Positions 44,623-52,703 of a stretch of 64,000 nucleotides of DNA are shown here, piece by piece. How positions within the stretch are numbered: the first letter of the stretch is position 1; every line of letters begins with the position of its first letter. A program made the translations under genes and the position numbers. The notes under the pieces were generated by a model. It was not told where the DNA came from, made no database searches, and saw only the letters and a program-made list of their open reading frames with translations. The stretch is from Fodinibius sp. Rm-B-1B1-1. Lineage in GTDB: Bacteria > Bacteroidota > Rhodothermia > Balneolales > Balneolaceae. The stretch is from assembly GCF_038594945.1 (NCBI RefSeq), contig NZ_JBCFYD010000002.1:1302001-1366000 (forward strand), written 5' to 3'.

Positions 44623-45786
44623 ATGGATACCGTTTATTTCGATCATGCCGCTACTACACCAGTAGATGAGCGCGTGCTTGATGCAATGACCCCCTACTTT
44701 ACCGAACACTATGGAAATGCTAACTCTCCCCACGGATTGGGCAATAACGCTAAAGTAGCTGTTGAAGAAGCAAGGGAAACCATTGCTGAAATAATCGGTG
44801 CTGAACCGGCTGAAATTATCTTTACCAGTGGCGGAACAGAAAGTGATAACTGCGCAATTAAAGGGGTTGTTAATGCTACTGGAAAAACTGAAGTCATCAC
44901 CTCTCCTCTTGAACACCACGCCGTACTTCATACAGCAGAAGCCTTAAAAAGAAATGGTGCCAAACCAGTATACGTGGAGCCAACATCAGAAGGAATTATC
45001 ACAGCCAAACAGGTTGAAGAGGCCATCACTGAAAACACCGCCATGGTTTCGCTGATGCATGTCAATAATGAAATTGGGTCTATCAATCCACTCAAAGAAA
45101 TCAGCGAGGTTTGTAAAGAACATAATATTCCCTTCCATTCTGATACGGTTCAGAGCGTTGGTAAAATTCCGGTGGATGTGGAAGAGCTCGGACTCGATTT
45201 TCTGAGCATTAGCGGACATAAAATTTATGGTCCAAAAGGCATTGGCGTGTTGTATATGCGCCATGCTACACCCTGGCTACCTTGGATGCACGGTGGATCG
45301 CAAGAACGACGTCGACGTGGTGGAACGCTAAATGTGCCCGGCATTATTGGATTGGCAAAAGCGCTGGAACTTTCTCAGCAAGAAATGGACGACCACCGTA
45401 CCCATTTTATCAAGCTTCGCAAGCGACTTATCAATGGACTTGATGAAACGTTTGGCAATCGTTATCAAATTAACGGTGATACCGAGAACGGCGTACCACA
45501 TATTATTAATATCTCGTTCCTCGATCCCAACGGGGATGGCCTTGACGGTGAAATGCTACTACTCAATCTTGATGTAGAAGGAATTTGCATATCCAACGGA
45601 TCGGCCTGTACATCGGGCGCCATGGAACCTTCTCACGTACTCGAAGGCATTGGATTAGATACCCAAACAGCAAATTCAAGTATCCGTGTAAGCCTGGGTA
45701 AACAAAATACCGCAGAAGAAATCGATTACTTTATCAAAAAATTGGAAGTTGTTGTTAAACGCATGATGGGTCCCGTTAAGGCATGA
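44623..45786 (+). CDS. Cysteine desulfurase (IscS/NifS-like)
   Basis: 387 residues, PLP-dependent enzyme making sulfane sulfur from cysteine for Fe-S clusters or tRNA thiolation. Seen are VYFDHAATTPVDERVLDAM, the PLP-contact region FTSGGTESDNCAIKGV, SPLEHHAVLHTAEALKR with H99/H100, LDFLSISGHKIYGPKG with the Schiff-base K200, and NGSACTSGAMEPSHVLEGIG with the catalytic C329 in a long active-site loop, i.e. class I (IscS/NifS) rather than SufS type. No IscU, IscA or HscBA partner is adjacent, so specificity cannot be assigned. The stop overlaps the LOG gene start by four bases. Confidence 0.94.
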   Translation: MDTVYFDHAATTPVDERVLDAMTPYFTEHYGNANSPHGLGNNAKVAVEEARETIAEIIGAEPAEIIFTSGGTESDNCAIKGVVNATGKTEVITSPLEHHAVLHTAEALKRNGAKPVYVEPTSEGIITAKQVEEAITENTAMVSLMHVNNEIGSINPLKEISEVCKEHNIPFHSDTVQSVGKIPVDVEELGLDFLSISGHKIYGPKGIGVLYMRHATPWLPWMHGGSQERRRRGGTLNVPGIIGLAKALELSQQEMDDHRTHFIKLRKRLINGLDETFGNRYQINGDTENGVPHIINISFLDPNGDGLDGEMLLLNLDVEGICISNGSACTSGAMEPSHVLEGIGLDTQTANSSIRVSLGKQNTAEEIDYFIKKLEVVVKRMMGPVKA

Positions 45787-46334
45787 GTTCACAACATAGA
45801 GTTTGCGTTTATTGTGGATCTAAAACGGGCAAAAACTCCACCTTCATCCCCCAAACCAAAGCATTAGGCCACGCGTTGGCATCCAATAACATTGGCTTAG
45901 TTTATGGTGGCGGTTCGGTAGGGTTAATGAATGAAATTGCCAACGCTACCTTGTCACGCGGAGGGCAGGTTCACGGTGTAATCCCCCAGCATTTGTATGA
46001 TTTGGAGGTCGCCCATGAAAACCTTACTGCCCTACATATCACAGATACTATGCACGAGCGTAAGGCGATGATGGCTGAGCTTTCGAATGCTTTTATTGCC
46101 CTACCCGGCGGATTTGGAACCTTCGAAGAGCTGATGGAAGCCATCACCTGGCTACAACTGGGTATCCATAAGAAAACTGTTATTATTTATAATATTGACG
46201 GCTATTATGACAAACTCATTGAGTTTATCAATGAAGCTGTCGGACAGAAATTTATTACCGAAGAAAACCGCACCTTACTAAAAACAGGCAACAGTGTTGA
46301 AGAGTGTCTCCAACACTTGCCATTTCAAAATTAG
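45783..46334 (+). CDS. LOG family protein (TIGR00730 cytokinin riboside 5'-monophosphate phosphoribohydrolase-like)
   Basis: 183 residues, Rossmann-fold LOG family. The family motif PGGFGTFEELMEAITWLQLG is complete, and HRVCVYCGSKTGKNSTFIPQ and LVYGGGSVGLMNEIANATL form the N-terminal nucleotide site; HERKAMMAELSNAFIALPGG links them. Members remove ribose-5-phosphate from adenosine-type monophosphates (cytokinin activation in plants; also AMP in bacteria). It starts at an ATGA overlap with the cysteine desulfurase gene, so translation is coupled. Its stop codon lies inside the shared bidirectional terminator. Confidence 0.92.
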   Translation: MSSQHRVCVYCGSKTGKNSTFIPQTKALGHALASNNIGLVYGGGSVGLMNEIANATLSRGGQVHGVIPQHLYDLEVAHENLTALHITDTMHERKAMMAELSNAFIALPGGFGTFEELMEAITWLQLGIHKKTVIIYNIDGYYDKLIEFINEAVGQKFITEENRTLLKTGNSVEECLQHLPFQN

Positions 46335-46358
46335 ATTATTCGTCGATCTAATTTGAAA
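46323..46358. terminator. Bidirectional terminator spanning both stop codons of convergent genes
   Basis: Arm 46323-46336 (TTTCAAAATTAGAT) pairs with 46346-46358 (ATCTAATTTGAAA), one base bulged, with the A/T runs on both flanks. The stop codons of the LOG gene (46332-46334) and of the acyl-CoA synthetase gene (46348-46350) lie within the two arms. Confidence 0.75.
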
Positions 46359-48222
46359 AAATATCGTCAATCAGATAGCCGTATTTATCCTCAACGATAC
46401 GGCGCTTAATTTTTAAGGTCGGCGTCAACTCTCCGGTCTCTACCGTAAATTCATTGGGTACGATACGGAAGTCACGAATTTTCTCGTGTGATGCCAGCTC
46501 ATTCGATGTACTTCGTACTTCTTTACCATAAATATTCTGTATCTCTTCTTTTTGGATCAGATCCTCAAGAGAATCATATTCAATGCCCTCTTCTTTGGCA
46601 TATGCTTCTAATGCTTCAAAATCAGGTACAATAAGAGCTGCCATATATGGTTGACGTTCCCCGACAACTACCAGCTGATCAATCCATTTGCTTGTTTTAA
46701 ACAGGTCTTCGATAGGCCCGGGATAAATATTTTTTCCACCGGCGTTAACAATCATGTGCTTAATGCGATCGGTAATCTGTAACTTTCCATCCACAAACTT
46801 ACCCACATCACCCGTATGCAGATAGTCATCATCATCAATCATTTCACGGGTAGCCTCATCATTCTTCCAATAGCCCTTCATCACATTGGGCCCCTTACAT
46901 AAAATTTCTCCCTGTTCTGAACTGTGATCAGTAGGATAATCTTCACCACTCAGCTCAGCAATAATCTTACTGTCTTCCAATCGTTGAATGGCAACTGTAA
47001 CGCCTGGCAGTACCTTTCCGACGGTGCCCATCTGCTCATCACCATAGGTATTACAACACATAACCGGCGATGTTTCTGTAAGTCCATATCCCTCAATAAT
47101 ATGCAGGCCGGCCCCCATAAAGAAATTACCAATCTCGGCCGGCAGCGCTGCACCACCAGATACAAAAAACCGAATACGTCCACCGGTACGCTCTTTCAGC
47201 TTATCAAACACCAGTTTATCGGCCAGTTTCTTCTGCATCGACACCAATCCACGCTGACCATCGGCATACTTTCGACCAACCTTCTGTGCCCAGCCAAAAA
47301 TCTTCTGTTTAATAGCACTGCCTTCCTCCACACTTTTCGAAACAAGGTTATAAATCTTTTCAAACAGCCGAGGCACACTCATAATAATTGTCGGGTGTGC
47401 CTCGGTCATATTTTTAGCCACCGTATCCACACTCTCGGCATAATAGATCTCAGCGCCACCGGCCAGCATCGCATAGTAGCCCGCTGTACGCTCAAAAGAG
47501 TGACAAAGCGGCAAAAACGACAAACACCGATCATCTTCATTAATATCAATACGTTGGTGGGCGGCCTTAATATTACTCACAATATTACGGTGAGTAAGCA
47601 TAGCTCCCTTCGGCTTGCCAGTCGTTCCTGAAGTATAAATTAGGGTTGCCAGATCTTCGGGCTCGATCGCTTTACTGCGACGATCAATTTCCTCTTCCTG
47701 TTTGGGCAGCTCCTTAATCCCTTCGCTCATCACTTTTTTAAAAAGGGAGACATACGCATCATCCAAATAACTGGATATATTGGGTTCGTCGAAAGCAATA
47801 ATCCGGTTCAAATCCGGGCAATTATCAAACACTTCACGCGCCTTTTTGAGCTGAATGCCCGTTGACACAAAGAACATCTCCGCCTCAGAATTTTTCAGAA
47901 TATATTCGCACTGCTTCGGCGGCAGCGAGGTATACAACGATACATTAACCGCTCCAATTAGCTGAATTGCCAAGTCTACCACAGCCCACTCATAGCGATT
48001 CTCGCTAAGAATGGCTACCCGGTCTCCAGCCTCAATGCCATGCTTAATCATATATGCTGCCAGCGTGTGTGCATCTTCATCAACCTGATCCCAAGTAATT
48101 GTTTCGTAAGGCTCATCCGTTTTGGGTTTTCGAGCAAAAGCCGTTTTGTCCGTGCCCTTATATTTTTTGGATAGATTAAGGAACAGGTCAGTCAAGGTTT
48201 CAAAAGCTACAACTGTGGGCAT
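46348..48222 (-). CDS. Long-chain acyl-CoA synthetase (FadD15-like)
   Basis: 624 residues, AMP-binding superfamily, of the long bacterial/eukaryote-like long-chain acyl-CoA synthetase type. Motifs: ATLIYTSGTTGKPKGAMLTH (P-loop), CLSFLPLCHSFERTAGYY, FFVSGGAALPAEIGNFF, IIEGYGLTETSPVMCCNTYG (adenine-binding), DYLHTGDVGKFVDGKLQITD and RIKHMIVNAGGKNIYPGPIE with hinge region. It activates fatty acids to acyl-CoA via acyl-AMP at the inner face of the membrane. It may supply substrate for acyl-CoA dehydrogenases. Monocistronic on the minus strand; shares a bidirectional terminator with LOG. Confidence 0.93.
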   Translation of the reverse strand: MPTVVAFETLTDLFLNLSKKYKGTDKTAFARKPKTDEPYETITWDQVDEDAHTLAAYMIKHGIEAGDRVAILSENRYEWAVVDLAIQLIGAVNVSLYTSLPPKQCEYILKNSEAEMFFVSTGIQLKKAREVFDNCPDLNRIIAFDEPNISSYLDDAYVSLFKKVMSEGIKELPKQEEEIDRRSKAIEPEDLATLIYTSGTTGKPKGAMLTHRNIVSNIKAAHQRIDINEDDRCLSFLPLCHSFERTAGYYAMLAGGAEIYYAESVDTVAKNMTEAHPTIIMSVPRLFEKIYNLVSKSVEEGSAIKQKIFGWAQKVGRKYADGQRGLVSMQKKLADKLVFDKLKERTGGRIRFFVSGGAALPAEIGNFFMGAGLHIIEGYGLTETSPVMCCNTYGDEQMGTVGKVLPGVTVAIQRLEDSKIIAELSGEDYPTDHSSEQGEILCKGPNVMKGYWKNDEATREMIDDDDYLHTGDVGKFVDGKLQITDRIKHMIVNAGGKNIYPGPIEDLFKTSKWIDQLVVVGERQPYMAALIVPDFEALEAYAKEEGIEYDSLEDLIQKEEIQNIYGKEVRSTSNELASHEKIRDFRIVPNEFTVETGELTPTLKIKRRIVEDKYGYLIDDIFSN

Positions 48223-48415
48223 AAATGGTAAATTAATTGCTGTTTACAAGACTCTGATCACAAACTATTTATACAGCTCGAATATAACATTCTGAATTGA
48301 AAATTCAGCACCCTGCCAAATATTTGCGCTTATGTACATTAGAATACTGCAGTGAATGAATTTTTTTAGGAAGCCCAATTCCTTATATTAAAAGAAAAAT
48401 TTGGTCTGATTTTTT

Positions 48416-48925
48416 ATGGCTCATCCGGCAAGTGAAGAAACTATCGATTTAGTAAAGGAGATTTTTAGCTCCTATCTGAAAGAACATAACCAACGGCAAA
48501 CGCCCGAACGGTTCATGGTTTTGGAAGAAATATACCGGGCCGACGGACATTTTGATGCCGATGATATCTTCTTCAATATGAAAGAAGGTGGCACTCGCGT
48601 ATCACGGGCAACAGTATATAACACCCTTGATCTTTTGGTGGAATGTGGATTGGTACAACGACAACAATTTGGCGAAAACCAGTACTACTACGAACGTGCT
48701 TACGCCTACCAACAACACGACCACATCATCTGCAAAAAATGTGGTAAAGTGTTAGAATTTTGTGATCCACGTATTCAGGAGATCAAAACGATGATGGAGA
48801 AAATCCACAAATTTGATATCTCTGGACACTCCCTCCACTTTTTCGGTACCTGCCAAGATAAAAAAGCCTGTAAACAGCGCCAGAAAGAACAAGCTGGTAC
48901 TAAAAAATCAAAGGTGGAGTCATAA
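48416..48925 (+). CDS. Fur family transcriptional regulator
   Basis: 169 residues, somewhat longer than classical Fur through a basic C-terminal tail. The winged helix is RQTPERFMVLEEIYRADGHF with recognition part GTRVSRATVYNTLDLLVECG. Metal-binding residues follow: H101 and H103 in HDHIICKKCG with C106 and C109, and a second cysteine pair near FFGTCQDKKAC. This is the Fur/PerR/Zur family pattern of a dimeric metal sensor binding DNA upstream of target genes; iron, zinc or peroxide cannot be distinguished. Its targets are not obvious from neighbours. An AT-rich gap precedes it (48223-48415). Confidence 0.88.
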   Translation: MAHPASEETIDLVKEIFSSYLKEHNQRQTPERFMVLEEIYRADGHFDADDIFFNMKEGGTRVSRATVYNTLDLLVECGLVQRQQFGENQYYYERAYAYQQHDHIICKKCGKVLEFCDPRIQEIKTMMEKIHKFDISGHSLHFFGTCQDKKACKQRQKEQAGTKKSKVES

Positions 48926-49112
48926 GCACTTGCTCGATAAACGTTTTGATTGAATCCCTCCCAATCAATAACAGAGCTGTACAAGAAGTATATTCAATCC
49001 TATTAAAAATTTAATTTTTTGCTATTAAAAATCGTCGTAATATGCTGTTGCGGGATGGAAAAATGTGCTGCATTTCCTACCGGTATCAACTAAAATAAAT
49101 CGACTTAATAGC

Positions 49113-49376
49113 ATGAATATTTATGTAGGAAACCTTTCGTATAAGGTTTCAGATCAAGAATTAATGGAAGTTTTCGAAGAATTTGGTAATGTAACTTCTG
49201 CCAAAGTTATCAAAGATCGCGAAAGTGGCCGATCAAAAGGATTTGGTTTTGTAGAAATGACAAATAATGATGAGGCGCAAGCCGCTATCGACGAACTGGA
49301 TGGAACAGAAATTAACGGCCGCACCGTGAAGGTGAATAAAGCACGCCCCAAAGAACAGGCCGGCAGTCGACGGTAA
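49113..49376 (+). CDS. RRM-domain RNA-binding protein
   Basis: 87 residues from the ATG at 49113 (MNIYVGNLSYKVSDQELMEV), a single RNA recognition motif: RNP2 IYVGNL and RNP1 RSKGFGFVEM are complete. The short C-terminus (RPKEQAGSRR) is basic. Such small RRM proteins of Bacteroidota and cyanobacteria are RNA-binding and sometimes cold- or stress-induced; here no induction signal is visible. It follows fur on the same strand (187-base gap) and ends in its own terminator. Confidence 0.92.
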   Translation: MNIYVGNLSYKVSDQELMEVFEEFGNVTSAKVIKDRESGRSKGFGFVEMTNNDEAQAAIDELDGTEINGRTVKVNKARPKEQAGSRR

Positions 49377-49404
49377 AACATCCCTTTTCCAACTAAATGA
49401 CATA

Positions 49405-49434
49405 AAGCCTCGGATTACCCTCCGAGGCTTTTTT
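49405..49434 (+). terminator. Intrinsic terminator after the RRM gene
   Basis: AAGCCTCGGA (49405-49414) and TCCGAGGCTT (49421-49430) form a perfect 10-bp stem with a 6-base loop, followed by TTTTTT, 28 bases after the stop. It separates the RRM gene from the metal-resistance operon. Confidence 0.92.
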
Positions 49435-49477
49435 GTTATTAAACAATTACCTTTATCCGCATAAAAACAATTCGTAT

Positions 49478-49503
49478 TTTATATCATCATATAATGATAT
49501 AAA
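49478..49503. promoter_or_regulatory. 26-bp palindromic operator of the ArsR-P1B ATPase operon
   Basis: Perfect half-sites TTTATATCAT (49478-49487) and ATGATATAAA (49494-49503) around six bases, 8 bases before the arsR-type start. The spacer and second half contain TATAAT (49490-49495), a good -10 hexamer, so binding would block RNA polymerase. This is the size and position typical of ArsR/SmtB-family operators; direct binding is inference. Confidence 0.75.
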
Positions 49504-49511
49504 TATAGAAC

Positions 49512-49862
49512 ATGGCAGATCAACAACGCAATATCGACGAAGAATCAATCAGAATTAAAGCAAAACTGTTCCGGGGGTTTTCTGATCCTTCTCGTTTAAG
49601 CATTATAGAAGCACTACGTGATGGTAAACAAAGCGTGAGTGATTTGGTAGATATTACCGGACTTTCACAACCCAATGTATCGAATCATCTGCGTTGCTTA
49701 GCCGACTGCGATTTGGTACGAAAAGAACGTGATGGGCGTTTTAACTACTACCGACTCAGTGATTCACGGGTTCATACCATTCTTCAAGAATCGGAACAAC
49801 TACTCTCGGAGGTTGCCAAAGGCGTTTACGAATGTACCCGATATGAAGCGATAAATCAGTAA
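49512..49862 (+). CDS. ArsR/SmtB-family metal-sensing repressor, CmtR-like
   Basis: 116 residues, winged helix: FRGFSDPSRLSIIEALRDGK, then recognition helix LSQPNVSNHLRCLADCDLVR and wing KERDGRFNYYRLSD. Cysteines C62 and C66 lie in the C-x3-C of the recognition helix, with C108 near the C-terminus. M. tuberculosis CmtR uses C57, C61 and C102 at nearly the same spacing to bind Cd(II)/Pb(II), whereas the classical ELCVCDL arsenic box of ArsR is absent. It should therefore sense a soft metal such as Cd, Pb or Zn and release DNA. It precedes a P1B ATPase by 15 bases; the palindrome at 49478-49503 is the likely operator. Confidence 0.87.
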   Translation: MADQQRNIDEESIRIKAKLFRGFSDPSRLSIIEALRDGKQSVSDLVDITGLSQPNVSNHLRCLADCDLVRKERDGRFNYYRLSDSRVHTILQESEQLLSEVAKGVYECTRYEAINQ

Positions 49863-49877
49863 GTATAAACTAAGATC

Positions 49878-51974
49878 ATGAGTAAAAAAGAAATTGAACT
49901 CACAGTTAAAGGCATGGACTGCTCGGGCTGTGCCCAAAACGTAAAAAGCGCACTCGAAAAGCTGGATGAGGTCGAGTCGGCCGAGGTATTGCTATCTGCC
50001 GAAAAAGCTCACATTCGCACCCAAACGACCCCCAATCTGGATGTCATTAAAAAGGCCGTTGAGGATATCGGCTATCATATTCCGGATGCATCGGAGGATC
50101 AACCTACAAACGGGAAAACATCCCTACAAGAAAAAGCCCAAAAGTCTTTTCGATTATTTGGACTCGTTTTCGGGGCTATATTACTGATCGTTATTGCCGG
50201 TGAATGGCTGGGACTTTTCCAAACGCTTACGCAGTGGATTCCCTTCTGGGTGGGCGCACTGCTCGTCCTGTTTATGGGTTATCCCGTATTCAAACAGGTT
50301 GTGGTAGCTGCTAAAAAGGGACTCGTTACGCCACACGCACTCATGGCACTGGGATCGCTGACCGCCCTGGCAGCCGGCGAATGGGTGACGGCGGGTATCG
50401 TAGTGTTTTTTATGCGTACCGGAGATTATATCGAAAACTACACTACTGAGAAAGCTCGCGACTCGCTGCGATCATTAACAAAATTGGCACCTCAAACGGC
50501 CGTTGTGCTGCAAGAAGATGGAACCGAAAAGGAAATCCCTATTAATGAGGTACAGAAAGGAGATCGAATTCTTGTACGTCCCGGTGGCAAAGTGCCTGTC
50601 GACGGAAAAGTGCTGGACGGACACGCAACTATTGATGAATCGCCCATTACTGGTGAGTCGATGCCAGTGGAAAAAGCGGAAGGCTCCAAGGTTTTTGCAT
50701 CTACTATTGCCCAAGGGGGATTTTTAACACTACAAGCTGAGGCTATCGGTAAGGATACCACCTTTGGAAAAATCATCAGCATGGTCGAGCATGCCGAAGC
50801 CCACAAAGGAGCAGTCCAGCGCTACGCCGACCAATTTTCGGCCTGGTATCTGCCAGTAGTAACTTCCATTGCAATTCTCACTTACATTTTATCCGGCAAC
50901 TTGATGGCAACCGTAGCCGTAATGGTCGTGGCCTGTGCCTGCGCCTTTGCCCTGGCAACACCCGTGGCCCTGCTGGCTTCCGTGGGATCTAATGCTAAGC
51001 GCGGCGTGCTCATCAAAGGTGGAAAATATATTGAGGCACTGGCACGGGCCGATGTGTTACTAATCGATAAAACGGGGACCCTAACCTTCGGCCGCCCCGA
51101 AGTTTCAGATATCATTCCTCTAAACGGCATTTCGGAAGGCGAGCTGCTCATTATGGCGGCCAGCGCGGAGCAATACTCAGATCACCCCATTGGAAAAGCA
51201 ATTGTTGAAGCTGCCCAAAACCAGTTTTTATCCCTTAAAAATCCCGATAACTTTGAAGAGATAACAGCCAGTGGTGTTCGGGCTTCATTCGACAATGAAA
51301 CCATTACCGTTGGTAACGAACGTCTGATTGAAAACGATAACCAAGACATTCTCCCAAATCTTAATAGCATTAAGGCTGAAGGTAAAACGGCCGTTATTGT
51401 GCAAAAAAACGGCACTCCTGTCGGCTTGTTGGCCGTACGTGATGCGGAGCGTTCGGAGGTTAACAATGCTTTACAAATGCTTCGCAAGGGGCACTCATTT
51501 TCGTCCGTAGAACTTTTAACGGGAGATAATACAGAAACTGCCCGTCACCTGGCGAATCGACTAAAAATCGATTTTCAAGCTGAGCTGCTTCCCGAAAATA
51601 AGATTGATATCGTAAAGAAATACCAATCTGACGGACATACCGTGGTGATGGTTGGTGATGGCATCAACGATGCACCAGCTCTTGCACAAGCGGATGTAGG
51701 CATTGCCATGGGAACCACTGGCACCGACGTAGCCATAGAAACAGCTGATATTACCCTGATGCGTGATGACTGGAACTTGGTTCCTGAATTATTCTCATCC
51801 GCTAACAAAACTATGCAGATTATTAAGTGGAACTTCGGATTTACCACCGTTTATAATATTGCGGGACTTTCGCTCGCGGCTTTTGGGATCCTTCCTCCTG
51901 TTTTAGCGGCCGCCGCGCAATCACTACCCGATGTGGGTATCCTTTTAAACTCATCCCGACTCATCAGAAAATAA
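49878..51974 (+). CDS. P1B-type heavy-metal-transporting ATPase with CAC motif
   Basis: 698 residues. N-terminal heavy-metal-associated domain LTVKGMDCSGCAQNVKSALE with C15 and C18; transmembrane segments; actuator loop with TGES (ATIDESPITGESMPVEKAEG); TM6 motif in VVACACAFALATPVALLASV, where the usual CPC/SPC/CPH is CAC (~353); phosphorylation loop DVLLIDKTGTLTFGRP (D ~396); HP motif YSDHPIGKAIVE (~435); hinge VMVGDGINDAPALAQADVG (~593). It pumps metal ions out of the cytoplasm using ATP. Pairing with a CmtR-like sensor suggests Cd, Pb or Zn rather than Cu, but CAC is non-canonical. Second gene of the operon. Confidence 0.92.
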   Translation: MSKKEIELTVKGMDCSGCAQNVKSALEKLDEVESAEVLLSAEKAHIRTQTTPNLDVIKKAVEDIGYHIPDASEDQPTNGKTSLQEKAQKSFRLFGLVFGAILLIVIAGEWLGLFQTLTQWIPFWVGALLVLFMGYPVFKQVVVAAKKGLVTPHALMALGSLTALAAGEWVTAGIVVFFMRTGDYIENYTTEKARDSLRSLTKLAPQTAVVLQEDGTEKEIPINEVQKGDRILVRPGGKVPVDGKVLDGHATIDESPITGESMPVEKAEGSKVFASTIAQGGFLTLQAEAIGKDTTFGKIISMVEHAEAHKGAVQRYADQFSAWYLPVVTSIAILTYILSGNLMATVAVMVVACACAFALATPVALLASVGSNAKRGVLIKGGKYIEALARADVLLIDKTGTLTFGRPEVSDIIPLNGISEGELLIMAASAEQYSDHPIGKAIVEAAQNQFLSLKNPDNFEEITASGVRASFDNETITVGNERLIENDNQDILPNLNSIKAEGKTAVIVQKNGTPVGLLAVRDAERSEVNNALQMLRKGHSFSSVELLTGDNTETARHLANRLKIDFQAELLPENKIDIVKKYQSDGHTVVMVGDGINDAPALAQADVGIAMGTTGTDVAIETADITLMRDDWNLVPELFSSANKTMQIIKWNFGFTTVYNIAGLSLAAFGILPPVLAAAAQSLPDVGILLNSSRLIRK

Positions 51975-51981
51975 TATTATT

Positions 51982-52599
51982 TTGTCTGAAACAACGATAA
52001 AGCGATACAATCAGAGAGCTGAAAAATATGAGCAACGATGGGTGAAATATCTTGAACATACGCATCACAAACTTTTAGAACATCTTGAAACAACGCCAGA
52101 AGATATCATTTTGGATGCCAGTGGTGGTACGGGACTCCTGCTCCAAAAAATGATCGCCCAAGATCTGCCTTTTACCCAGTTTGTTGTTAATGATCCGTCT
52201 GATAACATGCTCAATATTGCTCGTCAACGCTTTCAGTCTCATCCCGGAGTAGAATTTAACAACGAGAAAGTCCAGCAACTATCCTATCCCAAAAACTATT
52301 TCGACAAAATAGTTTGCCTTAATGCTTTCCACTTTTACCGGGATCAACAACAAGTATTAGATCACTTTTATAACATACTTAAATCCGATGGACAGCTTTA
52401 TATTTTGGACTGGAATCGAAAAGGGCTTTTTAAGTTTGTCAATCAACTTTTAGACTGGACAAGCTCGGAATTTATTGACACTCGTTCTTTTACTGAGATG
52501 AAAGAACTCTTAATAAAAAGTAATTTCATGATTAAAACGTCCAAGCAGTGGAATTGGCGCTATTGGAAGTTCTTCCTCATAAAAGCTGAAAAAGACTAA
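51982..52599 (+). CDS. Class I SAM-dependent methyltransferase in the metal-resistance operon
   Basis: 205 residues, starting at a TTG (51982) eight bases after the ATPase stop, so probably co-transcribed. Methyltransferase motif I is ILDASGGTGLLLQKM, motif II FVVNDPSDNMLNIAR, motif III-IV FNNEKVQQL and FDKIVCLNAFHFYRD, then LKSDGQLYILDWNRKGLFK. Arsenite methyltransferase (ArsM) would have conserved cysteines that are not seen. The substrate is unknown: a small-molecule or metal(loid)-related role is suggested only by position. No ATG in the first 60 residues fits the family start better than this TTG. Confidence 0.8.
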   Translation: MSETTIKRYNQRAEKYEQRWVKYLEHTHHKLLEHLETTPEDIILDASGGTGLLLQKMIAQDLPFTQFVVNDPSDNMLNIARQRFQSHPGVEFNNEKVQQLSYPKNYFDKIVCLNAFHFYRDQQQVLDHFYNILKSDGQLYILDWNRKGLFKFVNQLLDWTSSEFIDTRSFTEMKELLIKSNFMIKTSKQWNWRYWKFFLIKAEKD

Positions 52600-52703
52600 C
52601 TTGTATTCTACACGTATAAAATTCTCTTGGGGCTACAGTTTCGAAATCCTATTTTAGAGATTCCTCAAAACAATACAACCCAATCATTTCTTTTATTTGA
52701 TAT

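Noticed and set aside
47803-47817. CCGGTTCAAATCCGG, resembling a tRNA T-arm.
   Set aside because: It lies inside the acyl-CoA synthetase coding sequence in a conserved region, and no acceptor, D or anticodon arms can be formed around it.
48946-48968. TTGATTG...CAATCAA inverted repeat after fur.
   Set aside because: A 7-bp stem with a 9-base loop and no T run; too weak to call a terminator.
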